Of a stretch of 5,092 nucleotides of DNA, positions 1 to 5,092 are shown in pieces. Below the pieces are notes generated by a model. The model saw only the letters and a list, made by a program, of their open reading frames with translations. It searched no databases and was not told the origin of the DNA. The translations under genes and the position numbers were made by a program. The stretch is from Rubritepida sp. (lineage in GTDB: Bacteria > Pseudomonadota > Alphaproteobacteria > Acetobacterales > Acetobacteraceae): contig SKWC01000340.1 in assembly GCA_007129145.1 (NCBI GenBank), positions 1-5,092 of the forward strand, written 5' to 3'. Each line of letters starts with the position of its first letter. The stretch's first letter is position 1.

Positions 1-471
1 GCCCGCGGCCAGCAGCCAAGCCTCCTTCCCGGCCAGCCGCGAGCGGCACAGCGCGTCATAGGCGAGCCAGCCCGCCACCAGCATCGCCGCCGAGATCGCG
101 ATGGCGGCCCAGGCGGGCAGGGCCAGCACGGCGGGGTCCACCAGGTAGGTCTCCGCCTCGCGCCAGTAGATCAGCGTGAACAGCGCGAAGCCGCTGATCC
201 AGGTCCAGTAGGCCTCCCATTTGAACCAATGCAGCCGCTGCGGCAGCGTCTCGGGCGCGTTCACGTATTTGCGCTTGTGGTAGATGCCGCCGCCATGGAT
301 GGACCATTGCTCGCCGCGGATGCGCGGGTTGCCGGCGGGGTCGGGCTCCAGGCTGTTGTCGAGGGCGATGAAGTAGAAGCTGGTGCCGATCCAGGCGATG
401 CCCGTGATCAGGTGCAGCCAGCGCAGCAGCAGGTTGGCCCAGTCGGCCAGGTAGGCGGGGTCCAGTTCCAT
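1..471 (-). CDS. puuD: Membrane-bound urate oxidase/hydroxylase PuuD, N-terminal part (runs off left edge)
   Basis: The visible 157 residues match the N-terminal membrane domain of PuuD (Urate_ox_N family), the integral-membrane enzyme that oxidises urate to 5-hydroxyisourate. In known members this domain is followed by a C-terminal cytochrome c domain, which would lie outside the window. Recognisable features are the MELDPAYLADWANLLLRWLH start, the WIGTSFYFIALDN segment at residues 27-39, the SIHGGGIYH stretch at 57-65, and the FKWEAYWTWISGFALF region at 83-98. Hydrophobic, membrane-type segments lie at about 16-37, 88-103 and 115-139. The ATG at 471 lies three bases after the TGA of the upstream hydrolase gene (TGA-ACC-ATG) and has no clear Shine-Dalgarno sequence, so translation is probably coupled to that gene. 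The reading frame is still open at base 1. Identity is confident; completeness cannot be judged. Confidence 0.93.
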   Translation of the reverse strand, partial: MELDPAYLADWANLLLRWLHLITGIAWIGTSFYFIALDNSLEPDPAGNPRIRGEQWSIHGGGIYHKRKYVNAPETLPQRLHWFKWEAYWTWISGFALFTLIYWREAETYLVDPAVLALPAWAAIAISAAMLVAGWLAYDALCRSRLAGKEAWLLAAG

Positions 472-474
472 GGT

Positions 475-861
475 TCAGCTGCCGCGGTAGGTGGTGTAGC
501 CGAAGGGCGAGACCAGCAGCGGCACGTGATGGTGCCCGCCCTCGGCCATGCCGAATTCCAGCGTGACCTCGTCCAGGAAGGGCGGGTCGGGCAGCGCCAC
601 GCCCTGGGCGCGGAAATAGGCAGCGACCTGGAACACGAGGCGGTGGCGCCCGGCGCGGAAGGCCGCGCCCTGCAGCAGCGGCGCGTCGGTGCGGCCATCG
701 GCGTTGGTCGCGCCCTCTGCCAGCAGGGTCCAGCGGCTGGCTTCCCCGCTGGTCTCCCCTCTGGCCTCCCCGTTGGCCTCCTGGCGGAACAGGGCGAAGC
801 CCATGCCGGCGGCGGGCCGGCCATGGGCGGTGTCGAGAACATGTGTGGAAAGCCGGCCCAT
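475..861 (-). CDS. uraH: 5-hydroxyisourate hydrolase (HIUase, transthyretin-like)
   Basis: This 128-residue protein hydrolyses 5-hydroxyisourate, the product of urate oxidation, to OHCU, the second step of urate degradation. It has the family hallmarks: the N-terminal LSTHVLDTAHGRPA with His7, NADGRTDAPL with Arg57, the HHHVPLLVSPFGY segment with His110-112, and the C-terminal YRGS tetrapeptide that separates HIUases from true transthyretins. The His, Arg, His and YRGS positions correspond to the known active site. No signal peptide is seen, so it is probably cytoplasmic. The ATG at 861 is chosen because it gives the standard MGRLSTHVLD start and has a GAGG five bases upstream. The frame stays open far upstream of this ATG, but only as antisense of the plus-strand genes. 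Residues 27-42 are an unusual Gly-Glu-Ala-rich tetrapeptide repeat, listed separately. puuD follows after 3 bases. Confidence 0.95.
   Translation of the reverse strand: MGRLSTHVLDTAHGRPAAGMGFALFRQEANGEARGETSGEASRWTLLAEGATNADGRTDAPLLQGAAFRAGRHRLVFQVAAYFRAQGVALPDPPFLDEVTLEFGMAEGGHHHVPLLVSPFGYTTYRGS
736..783 (-). repeat. 12-bp tandem repeat, four units, inside uraH
   Basis: Four consecutive 12-base units lie at 736-747, 748-759, 760-771 and 772-783. On the plus strand they are GCTGGCTTCCCC, GCTGGTCTCCCC, TCTGGCCTCCCC and GTTGGCCTCCTG. The period is a multiple of three, so the frame is kept. Read on the coding (minus) strand they give the tetrapeptides QEAN, GEAR, GETS and GEAS (residues 27-42 of the hydrolase). 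The repeat falls between the first beta-strand region (GFALFRQ) and the WTLLAEGATNADGR segment, where related HIUases normally have a short turn, so it probably lengthens a surface loop. Expansion by replication slippage is the likely origin (inference). Confidence 0.85.
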
Positions 862-1017
862 GCCTGCCTCGGTGTTGCGACGTGATGGTGCAGGGCGGCG
901 GCGTGACAAGGCAAGCCGCGCATGCGGCCCGCGCGCCCCGGCCCCGGCGGGCGGGCGGTTGATTTCGCCAGGGCATCGGCCCATGAACGGGGCCTCCCGC
1001 CATTCCGGAGCCGCCGC
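862..1017. promoter_or_regulatory. Divergent intergenic region between uraH-puuD and the amidohydrolase series
   Basis: These 156 bases separate two divergent transcription units and should hold both promoters and any shared operator. Only weak candidates can be seen. On the plus strand, TTGATT at 959-964 is followed after 17 bases by CATGAA at 982-987. On the minus strand, TTGTCA (complement of 904-909) has a good -35 shape but a poor -10 (ATCACG, complement of 881-886) at 17 bases. A short perfect palindrome, CGCATGCG, lies at 919-926. The part from about 925 to 958 is almost pure G+C. None of these is strong enough to call as a defined site. The region's role is inferred from gene orientation. 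Confidence 0.5.
1007..1010 (+). promoter_or_regulatory. Ribosome binding site deciding the amidohydrolase start
   Basis: GGAG lies seven bases before the ATG at 1018. The frame also stays open up to an ATG at 922, but the added 32 residues are Arg/Pro/Gly-rich, unlike any part of the family. The GGAG therefore supports 1018 as the start. Confidence 0.65.
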
Positions 1018-2298
1018 ATGACCGCCGCCGTCGCGCCCAACCTCGTCGCCGCCGTGGACCAGGCCCGCCACTGGTCCGACCTGACGGCCATGGCCGCGAT
1101 CGGCGGCTTCACCGATGCGGCCGGCAACCAGGGCGTGAACCGCCCCTGCCTGACCGAGCTCGACCGCGAGGCGCGGCGCCTGCTGCTGTCCTGGGGCGAG
1201 GCGGCGGGGCTCGCGCCCAGCGTGGACCGGCTGGGCAACCTGTTCCTGCGGCTGGAGGGCGCGGACCCCACGCTGGCGCCGGTGCTGACTGGCAGCCACA
1301 TGGACAGCCAGCCCCAGGGCGGCCGCTTCGACGGCATCTGGGGCGTGCTGGCTGGGCTTGAGGCGGTGCGCGCCATCCGCGAGGCGGGCATCACGCCGCG
1401 CCGGCCCATCGAGGTCGTCGCCTGGACCAATGAGGAAGGCGGCCGCTACGCCCCCGGCTGCATGGGCAGCATGGCCTACACCGGCTTCGCGCCCCCCCAG
1501 ACCTGGGATGGCGTCACTGACCGCGCCGGCATCCGATTCTCCGACGCGCTGGCCGAGACGCTGGCCGCCGAGGCCGACATCCCCCGCCGCCCGCTCGGCG
1601 TGGTCGAGGGCACGGCCCCCTTCGCCTATCTGGAGGCGCATATCGAGCAGGGGCCGCTGCTGGAGGCGCAGGGCCAGGACATCGGGGTGGTCACGGGCAT
1701 CCAGGGCAGCCGCTGGTTCCTGGTGGAGATCCGCGGGAAGTCCGACCATGCCGGGACCACGCCGCTCGGGCTGCGGCAGGATGCGGTGCAGGACATGCTG
1801 CGCGCCATCACGGCGCTGAACGCGCTGATGCACGACCCCGCCGACATCCTGCGCTTCACCGTCGCCTCCATCGAGGTGGAGCCCAACACCTCCAACTCGG
1901 TGGCCGCGGTCGCGCGCTTCACCATCGACTTCCGCCACCCCGACAACGCCGTGCTGCAGGCGCGCGGCAACGCGATCGAGGGGGTGATCCAGGCGGCGGT
2001 CCGGAACTGCGCCGTGACCCTGACCGAGCGCTTCCACGCCGCCCCCGCCGCATTCCAGCCCATGGTGCCCGACGCGGTGGAGGCCGCCGCCCGCGCCCAG
2101 GGGCTGCGCCACATCCGCATGCCCTCGGGCGCCTTCCACGACGCGCAATTCCTCGTGCCCGTCTGCCCGACGGGGATGCTGTTCGTCCCCTGCCGGGCCG
2201 GCGTCTCGCACCACCCGGCCGAATACGCCACCCCCGAGGCCCTGGCCGCCGGCACCCGCGTGCTGGCCCAGGCGCTGGCCGACCTCGCCAACCGCTGA
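1018..2298 (+). CDS. M20-family Zn-dependent amidohydrolase (allantoate amidohydrolase / N-carbamoyl-amino-acid hydrolase type)
   Basis: This 426-residue protein has the usual length and motifs of the M20 amidases that hydrolyse ureido or carbamoyl groups and release ammonia and CO2. The bimetal site is visible: GSHMDS with His94, GGRFDG with Asp105, WTNEEGGR with Glu139/Glu140, EAHIEQGP with His208, and GVSHHPAE with His398. The lid/dimerisation domain lies at about 215-330 and includes SDHAGTTP (His244) and the substrate-contact type segment EPNTSNSVA (288-296). SGAFHDAQ (370-377) matches the conserved GAGHDAQ element, with Phe in place of the middle Gly. The neighbourhood of urate genes favours allantoate or another ureide as substrate. 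However, the WTNEEG and MGS motifs and the DSQP after the first His resemble carbamoylases and beta-ureidopropionases more than E. coli AllC. Family is confident, substrate is not. It is followed by serA after 30 bases. Confidence 0.88.
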   Translation: MTAAVAPNLVAAVDQARHWSDLTAMAAIGGFTDAAGNQGVNRPCLTELDREARRLLLSWGEAAGLAPSVDRLGNLFLRLEGADPTLAPVLTGSHMDSQPQGGRFDGIWGVLAGLEAVRAIREAGITPRRPIEVVAWTNEEGGRYAPGCMGSMAYTGFAPPQTWDGVTDRAGIRFSDALAETLAAEADIPRRPLGVVEGTAPFAYLEAHIEQGPLLEAQGQDIGVVTGIQGSRWFLVEIRGKSDHAGTTPLGLRQDAVQDMLRAITALNALMHDPADILRFTVASIEVEPNTSNSVAAVARFTIDFRHPDNAVLQARGNAIEGVIQAAVRNCAVTLTERFHAAPAAFQPMVPDAVEAAARAQGLRHIRMPSGAFHDAQFLVPVCPTGMLFVPCRAGVSHHPAEYATPEALAAGTRVLAQALADLANR

Positions 2299-2314
2299 GC
2301 GCCGGGTCCGCACA

Positions 2315-2321
2315 AGAGGAG
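2315..2321 (+). promoter_or_regulatory. Strong ribosome binding site for serA
   Basis: AGAGGAG lies seven bases before the serA ATG at 2329, within the 30-base gap after the amidohydrolase stop. The same seven bases recur before the molybdenum hydroxylase gene at 4664-4670. The gap holds no hairpin that could act as a terminator, so co-transcription with the gene before it is likely. Confidence 0.75.
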
Positions 2322-2328
2322 TGACCGA

Positions 2329-3573
2329 ATGAGCGACAAGCTCTCCTTTCCCAAGGAACGCATCCGCACCCTGCTGCTGGAGAACATCGCGCCCACCGCG
2401 GTGAACCTGCTGGCCGAGGACGGCTACAGCAATGTCCAGCAGGAGAAGCGCGCCCTGGAGGGCGCTGCGCTGCGCGAGGCGGTGCGCGGCGTGCACATGC
2501 TGGGCATCCGCAGCCGCACCCAGATCACCGCCGATGTGCTGGAGGCCGCCGATCGGCTGATCGTGCTGGGCTGCTTCTGCATCGGCACCAATCAGGTGGA
2601 CCTGGACGCCGCGCGCAACCTCGGCATCCCGGTGTTCAACGCGCCCTTTTCGAACACGCGCAGCGTTGCCGAACTGACGCTGGGCGAGATCGTGATGCTG
2701 ATGCGCAACATCTTCCCCAAATCCGTCAGCGCCCATGCCGGGGGTTGGGACAAGTCGGCCGAGGGTTCGATCGAGGTGCGCGGCCGCACGCTGGGCATCG
2801 TGGGCTATGGCAACATCGGCAAGCAGTTGTCCGTGCTGGCCGAGGCGCTGGGCATGCGCGTGATCTTCTATGACGTCGCGACCCGCCTGCCGCTGGGCAA
2901 TGCCTCGCGCTGCGCCACGCTGGATGAGCTGCTGCACTGGTCCGACGTGGTGACGGTGCATGTGCCCGAGACGCCGGCCACCCAGGGCATGATCGGCGCG
3001 GAGCAGATCGCGCGGATGAAGCCCGGCGCCTACCTCATCAACAACGCCCGCGGCACGCTGGTGGACATGGACGCCCTGGCCGCGGCGCTGCGCGGCGGGC
3101 ACCTGGCGGGTGCCGCCCTGGACGTGTTCCCCGAGGAACCGAAGCGCAACGGCGATCCCTTCGTCAGCCCGGTGCAGGGCATCCCCAACGTCATCCTGAC
3201 GCCGCATATCGGCGGCAGCACCGAGGAGGCGCAGTCGCGCATCGGCGAGGAGGTGGCGCGCAAGCTGGCCGACTACTCGGACACCGGCAGCACGCTGGGT
3301 GCCGTGAACTTCCCCCAGGTCGAGTTGCCGCCGCGCGCCACCGGGGCGCGCTTCATGCATGTGCACCACAATGCGCCGGGCGTGCTGGGTGCCATCAACC
3401 AGGTCTTCGCCAGCCATGGCGTGAACATCGCCGGGCAGTATCTGCAGACCGAGGGCGGCATCGGCTATGTGGTCGTGGACGCCGGCGCCACCCATGAGGG
3501 CGAGGCCATCCTGGCAAAGCTGCGCGCCCTGCCGCACACCATCCGCGCCCGCCTTCTTTACGAGCGCGGCTGA
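2329..3573 (+). CDS. serA: D-3-phosphoglycerate dehydrogenase, E. coli-type with ACT domain
   Basis: This 414-residue protein is close to the 410 residues of E. coli SerA, which oxidises 3-phosphoglycerate to 3-phosphohydroxypyruvate with NAD, the first step of serine synthesis in the cytoplasm. Domain order is N-terminal substrate-binding part (about 12-110), Rossmann NAD domain (about 110-295) with GYGNIG at 159-164 and Asp182 for NAD preference, a return to the substrate domain, and a C-terminal ACT domain (about 342-413). The catalytic trio Arg241 (NARG), Glu270 (PEEP) and His293 (TPHIGGSTEEA) matches E. coli Arg240, Glu269 and His292. In the ACT domain, His346, Asn348 and Asn366 (HVHHNAPG and HGVNIAGQYLQT) align with the serine-binding residues of E. 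coli, so feedback inhibition by serine is expected. No serC is nearby. A related 2-hydroxyacid dehydrogenase activity cannot be excluded, but the full set of SerA residues makes this call strong. Confidence 0.93.
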   Translation: MSDKLSFPKERIRTLLLENIAPTAVNLLAEDGYSNVQQEKRALEGAALREAVRGVHMLGIRSRTQITADVLEAADRLIVLGCFCIGTNQVDLDAARNLGIPVFNAPFSNTRSVAELTLGEIVMLMRNIFPKSVSAHAGGWDKSAEGSIEVRGRTLGIVGYGNIGKQLSVLAEALGMRVIFYDVATRLPLGNASRCATLDELLHWSDVVTVHVPETPATQGMIGAEQIARMKPGAYLINNARGTLVDMDALAAALRGGHLAGAALDVFPEEPKRNGDPFVSPVQGIPNVILTPHIGGSTEEAQSRIGEEVARKLADYSDTGSTLGAVNFPQVELPPRATGARFMHVHHNAPGVLGAINQVFASHGVNIAGQYLQTEGGIGYVVVDAGATHEGEAILAKLRALPHTIRARLLYERG

Positions 3574-4638
3574 GTGCGGCTGTTCGCCTGCACCTCCTGC
3601 GGGGCGCGGGTCTTCTTCGACAACCACGCCTGCCTCTCCTGCGGGGCGGCGCTGGGCTTCGCGCCGGCACCGCAGGACATGCTGGCCCTCGGCGCCGATG
3701 GCGCGCCAACCGAGGGCGCGGGCGGGCGCTGGCGCGCCTGCGCCAACCGCGCTGATGGCTGCAATTGGCTGGTGGATGCGCAGGAGGCGGAGGGGTTCTG
3801 CGTCTCCTGCCGGCTGAACCGCACCATCCCCGACCTGTCGGTGCCGCGCCATCGCGCGCTCTGGCAGGAGATCGAGGCGGCGAAGCGGCATTTCGTGTGC
3901 AACGCGCTGCGGCTCGGCCTGAAGGTGGAGCCCAAGGCACGGGATCCGCGCGGCCTCGCCTTCGACTTCCTGGCCGATGCGCCGGGCGGCGGGCCGGGGG
4001 TGGTGACCGGCCATGCCGACGGGCTGATCACGCTGAACATCGCGGAGGCCGATCCGGTCGCGCGGATGCGCACCCGCGACGCGCTGGAGGAGCCCTACCG
4101 CACCCTGCTCGGCCATTTCCGGCACGAATCGGGGCATCACTACTGGAACCTGCTGGTGCGCGACGGCCCCTGGCTGGAGCCCTTCCGCGCCTGCTTCGGC
4201 GATGAGCGCCAGGACTACGCCGAGGCGCTGCGCCGGCACTATGCCACCGGCACGCCGCCCGACTGGTCGGCCCGCTTCATCAGCGAATACGCCTCCTCCC
4301 ACCCGTGGGAGGATTGGGCGGAAAGCTGGAGCCACTATCTGCACATGGTGGACACGCTGGAGACCGCCTGGGCCTTCGGCCTGCGCCTCGATCCGCGGTC
4401 GGATGCCGCGGAGGCCATGGCGGCGGAGGCGGATTTCAACCCCTATCGGCCGGTGCCCTTCCAGGCGCTGATCGCGCGCTGGATTCCGCTGACGGTGGCG
4501 CTGAACGCGCTGAACCGCAGCATGGGCCATGAACTCGCCTATCCCTTCACGCTGAGCGATGCGGTGATCGCCAAGCTCGGCTTCGTGCACCGCGTGGCGC
4601 GCGGCGAGCCGCCACCCGATTCCAGCGTCCGGCAATAG
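3574..4638 (+). CDS. Putative zinc-binding metallopeptidase with N-terminal zinc ribbon
   Basis: This 354-residue protein matches a bacterial family of unknown function annotated as putative zinc-binding metallopeptidase (zinc ribbon plus Peptidase_Mx/DUF2248-type domain). The N-terminal ribbon has CTSC (Cys6, Cys9) and CLSC (Cys20, Cys23). A second Cys set, Cys56, Cys63, Cys76 and Cys79, could bind another zinc. The catalytic candidate is HESGH at residues 184-188, an HExxH zinc site. The conserved-looking HPWEDWAESWSHYLHM stretch (243-258) may supply a third, Glu-type ligand, for example Glu246 or Glu250 (inference). No signal peptide or membrane segment is seen, so it is probably cytoplasmic. 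The GTG start follows the serA TGA with no gap and in the same frame, with no clear Shine-Dalgarno. The start gives MRLFACTSCG, which fits the family start well. Substrate and role are unknown. Confidence 0.85.
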   Translation: MRLFACTSCGARVFFDNHACLSCGAALGFAPAPQDMLALGADGAPTEGAGGRWRACANRADGCNWLVDAQEAEGFCVSCRLNRTIPDLSVPRHRALWQEIEAAKRHFVCNALRLGLKVEPKARDPRGLAFDFLADAPGGGPGVVTGHADGLITLNIAEADPVARMRTRDALEEPYRTLLGHFRHESGHHYWNLLVRDGPWLEPFRACFGDERQDYAEALRRHYATGTPPDWSARFISEYASSHPWEDWAESWSHYLHMVDTLETAWAFGLRLDPRSDAAEAMAAEADFNPYRPVPFQALIARWIPLTVALNALNRSMGHELAYPFTLSDAVIAKLGFVHRVARGEPPPDSSVRQ

Positions 4639-4663
4639 GCTCTAGCCTGCCGGCGGATCGCGC

Positions 4664-4670
4664 AGAGGAG
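4664..4670 (+). promoter_or_regulatory. Strong ribosome binding site for the molybdenum hydroxylase gene
   Basis: AGAGGAG ends six bases before the ATG at 4677 and fixes this start. The 38-base gap from the preceding stop (4639-4676) shows no convincing terminator, so this gene may be part of the same transcript. Confidence 0.75.
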
Positions 4671-4676
4671 TCCACC

Positions 4677-5092
4677 ATGCCCGAGGGCACCACCCCAGCC
4701 GCCACCCGCTTCGGCAGCGGCCAGGCCGTCCGCCGCATGGAGGACCCCGCCCTGCTGCGCGGGCAGGGCCGCTTCACCGATGATATGGCGCCGCCCGGCA
4801 CGGCACATCTCGTGTTCCTGCGCAGCCCGCACGCCCATGCGCGCATCCGCGCCCTGGATGCGGACCCCGCCCGCGCCATGCCCGGCGTGCTGGCGGTGCT
4901 GACGGCCGCGGATATGGCGGGCATGGGCGCGCGGCCCCTCAAGGTCACGCTGCCTTTCACGCGCCCGGATGGTTCGCCGCTGGCCGCCCCGCCGCGCCCG
5001 CTGCTGGCCGATGGCGTGGTGCGCTTCGTGGGCGAGGCGGTGGCCGCCATCATCGCCGAGACCCCTGCCGCGGCGCGCGACGCGGCCGAAGC
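4677..5092 (+). CDS. Xanthine dehydrogenase-family molybdopterin-binding subunit, N-terminal part (CoxL-like; runs off right edge)
   Basis: The 138 complete codons visible encode the start of a molybdenum hydroxylase large subunit, normally about 750-800 residues. This family (aldehyde oxidase, CO dehydrogenase CoxL, xanthine dehydrogenase) uses molybdopterin to hydroxylate aldehydes, N-heterocycles or similar substrates. Typical features of the N-terminal a/b hammerhead domain are RRMEDPALLRGQGRFTDD (19-36), FLRSPHAHARI (47-57), PGVLAVLTAADM (69-80), and RPLLADGVVRFVGEAVAAIIAE (107-128). The RxEDPxLLxGxGxFxDD start is the CoxL/aldehyde-oxidase form, not the HDSA-type start of purine XdhB proteins. 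No molybdenum-site residues are in view, so the substrate cannot be predicted. The medium (FAD) and small (2Fe-2S) subunits, if linked, would lie to the right. The frame is open to the end of the window. Confidence 0.92.
   Translation, partial: MPEGTTPAATRFGSGQAVRRMEDPALLRGQGRFTDDMAPPGTAHLVFLRSPHAHARIRALDADPARAMPGVLAVLTAADMAGMGARPLKVTLPFTRPDGSPLAAPPRPLLADGVVRFVGEAVAAIIAETPAAARDAAE

Noticed and set aside
229..885. A 218-codon plus-strand open frame opposite puuD and uraH.
   Set aside because: It overlaps two well-recognised genes in antisense and its product is Val/Gly/Ala-rich without a recognisable domain.
919..926. Palindrome CGCATGCG in the divergent region as an operator.
   Set aside because: Eight bases in very GC-rich DNA is expected by chance and there is no second copy in the region.
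922..1017. Possible 32-residue N-terminal extension of the amidohydrolase from the ATG at 922.
   Set aside because: The extension is Arg/Pro/Gly-rich, has no family match, and the ATG at 1018 has a well-placed GGAG.
475..4635. A 1386-codon open frame on the minus strand across most of the window.
   Set aside because: Only its last 128 codons (uraH) are real. The rest is antisense, codon-phase for phase, to three plus-strand genes that share one frame; high GC removes stops there. Its translation is low-complexity, His/Gly/Ala/Arg-rich and matches no family I recognise.
4637..4648. Inverted repeat AGGCT-CT-AGCCT overlapping the metallopeptidase stop.
   Set aside because: The loop of two bases is too short for a stable hairpin and no T-run follows, so it is not called as a terminator.
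1..5092. tRNA, rRNA, CRISPR array, insertion sequence or att sites.
   Set aside because: No tRNA-like cloverleaf, repeat-spacer pattern, transposase or terminal inverted repeats were seen; nearly all bases are taken by the listed genes.

Overview
The window is GC-rich, densely coding DNA with strong G/C bias at third codon positions and long open antisense shadows. Together with the gene content (membrane-bound urate oxidase PuuD, E. coli-type SerA, a zinc-ribbon metallopeptidase, a CoxL-like molybdenum hydroxylase), this suggests an alphaproteobacterium, possibly an Acetobacteraceae/Roseomonas-type organism. That placement is an inference from composition and gene families; no phylogenetic marker is present.

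Layout. Positions 1-861 carry a two-gene minus-strand unit. hiuH/uraH (5-hydroxyisourate hydrolase, 861-475) is followed after 3 bases by puuD (urate oxidase, from 471 and running off the left edge). A 156-base divergent intergenic region (862-1017) separates it from a plus-strand series: an M20-family zinc amidohydrolase of the allantoate amidohydrolase / N-carbamoyl-amino-acid hydrolase group (1018-2298), an ACT-domain D-3-phosphoglycerate dehydrogenase (serA, 2329-3573), a zinc-ribbon putative metallopeptidase that starts on the codon right after the serA stop (3574-4638), and the start of a xanthine dehydrogenase-family molybdopterin-binding subunit (4677 to the right edge). No non-coding stretch exceeds 300 bases.

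How the genes fit together. PuuD oxidises urate to 5-hydroxyisourate and HiuH hydrolyses that to OHCU, so the minus-strand pair is a urate-degradation module. The divergent amidohydrolase could act later in the same pathway, on allantoate or another ureide, but its active-site motifs look at least as much like N-carbamoyl-amino-acid hydrolases, so its substrate is open. SerA and the metallopeptidase are tightly packed behind it and are probably co-transcribed. A link between SerA and purine breakdown (glyoxylate/glycine/serine) is speculative. The molybdenum hydroxylase looks CoxL/aldehyde-oxidase-like rather than a classical purine XdhB.

Nothing here is clearly a new system. The most distinctive points are a four-unit 12-bp in-frame tandem repeat inside hiuH, the zero-gap TGA-GTG junction between serA and the metallopeptidase, and the association of serA with a ureide-type hydrolase and an uncharacterised metallopeptidase.
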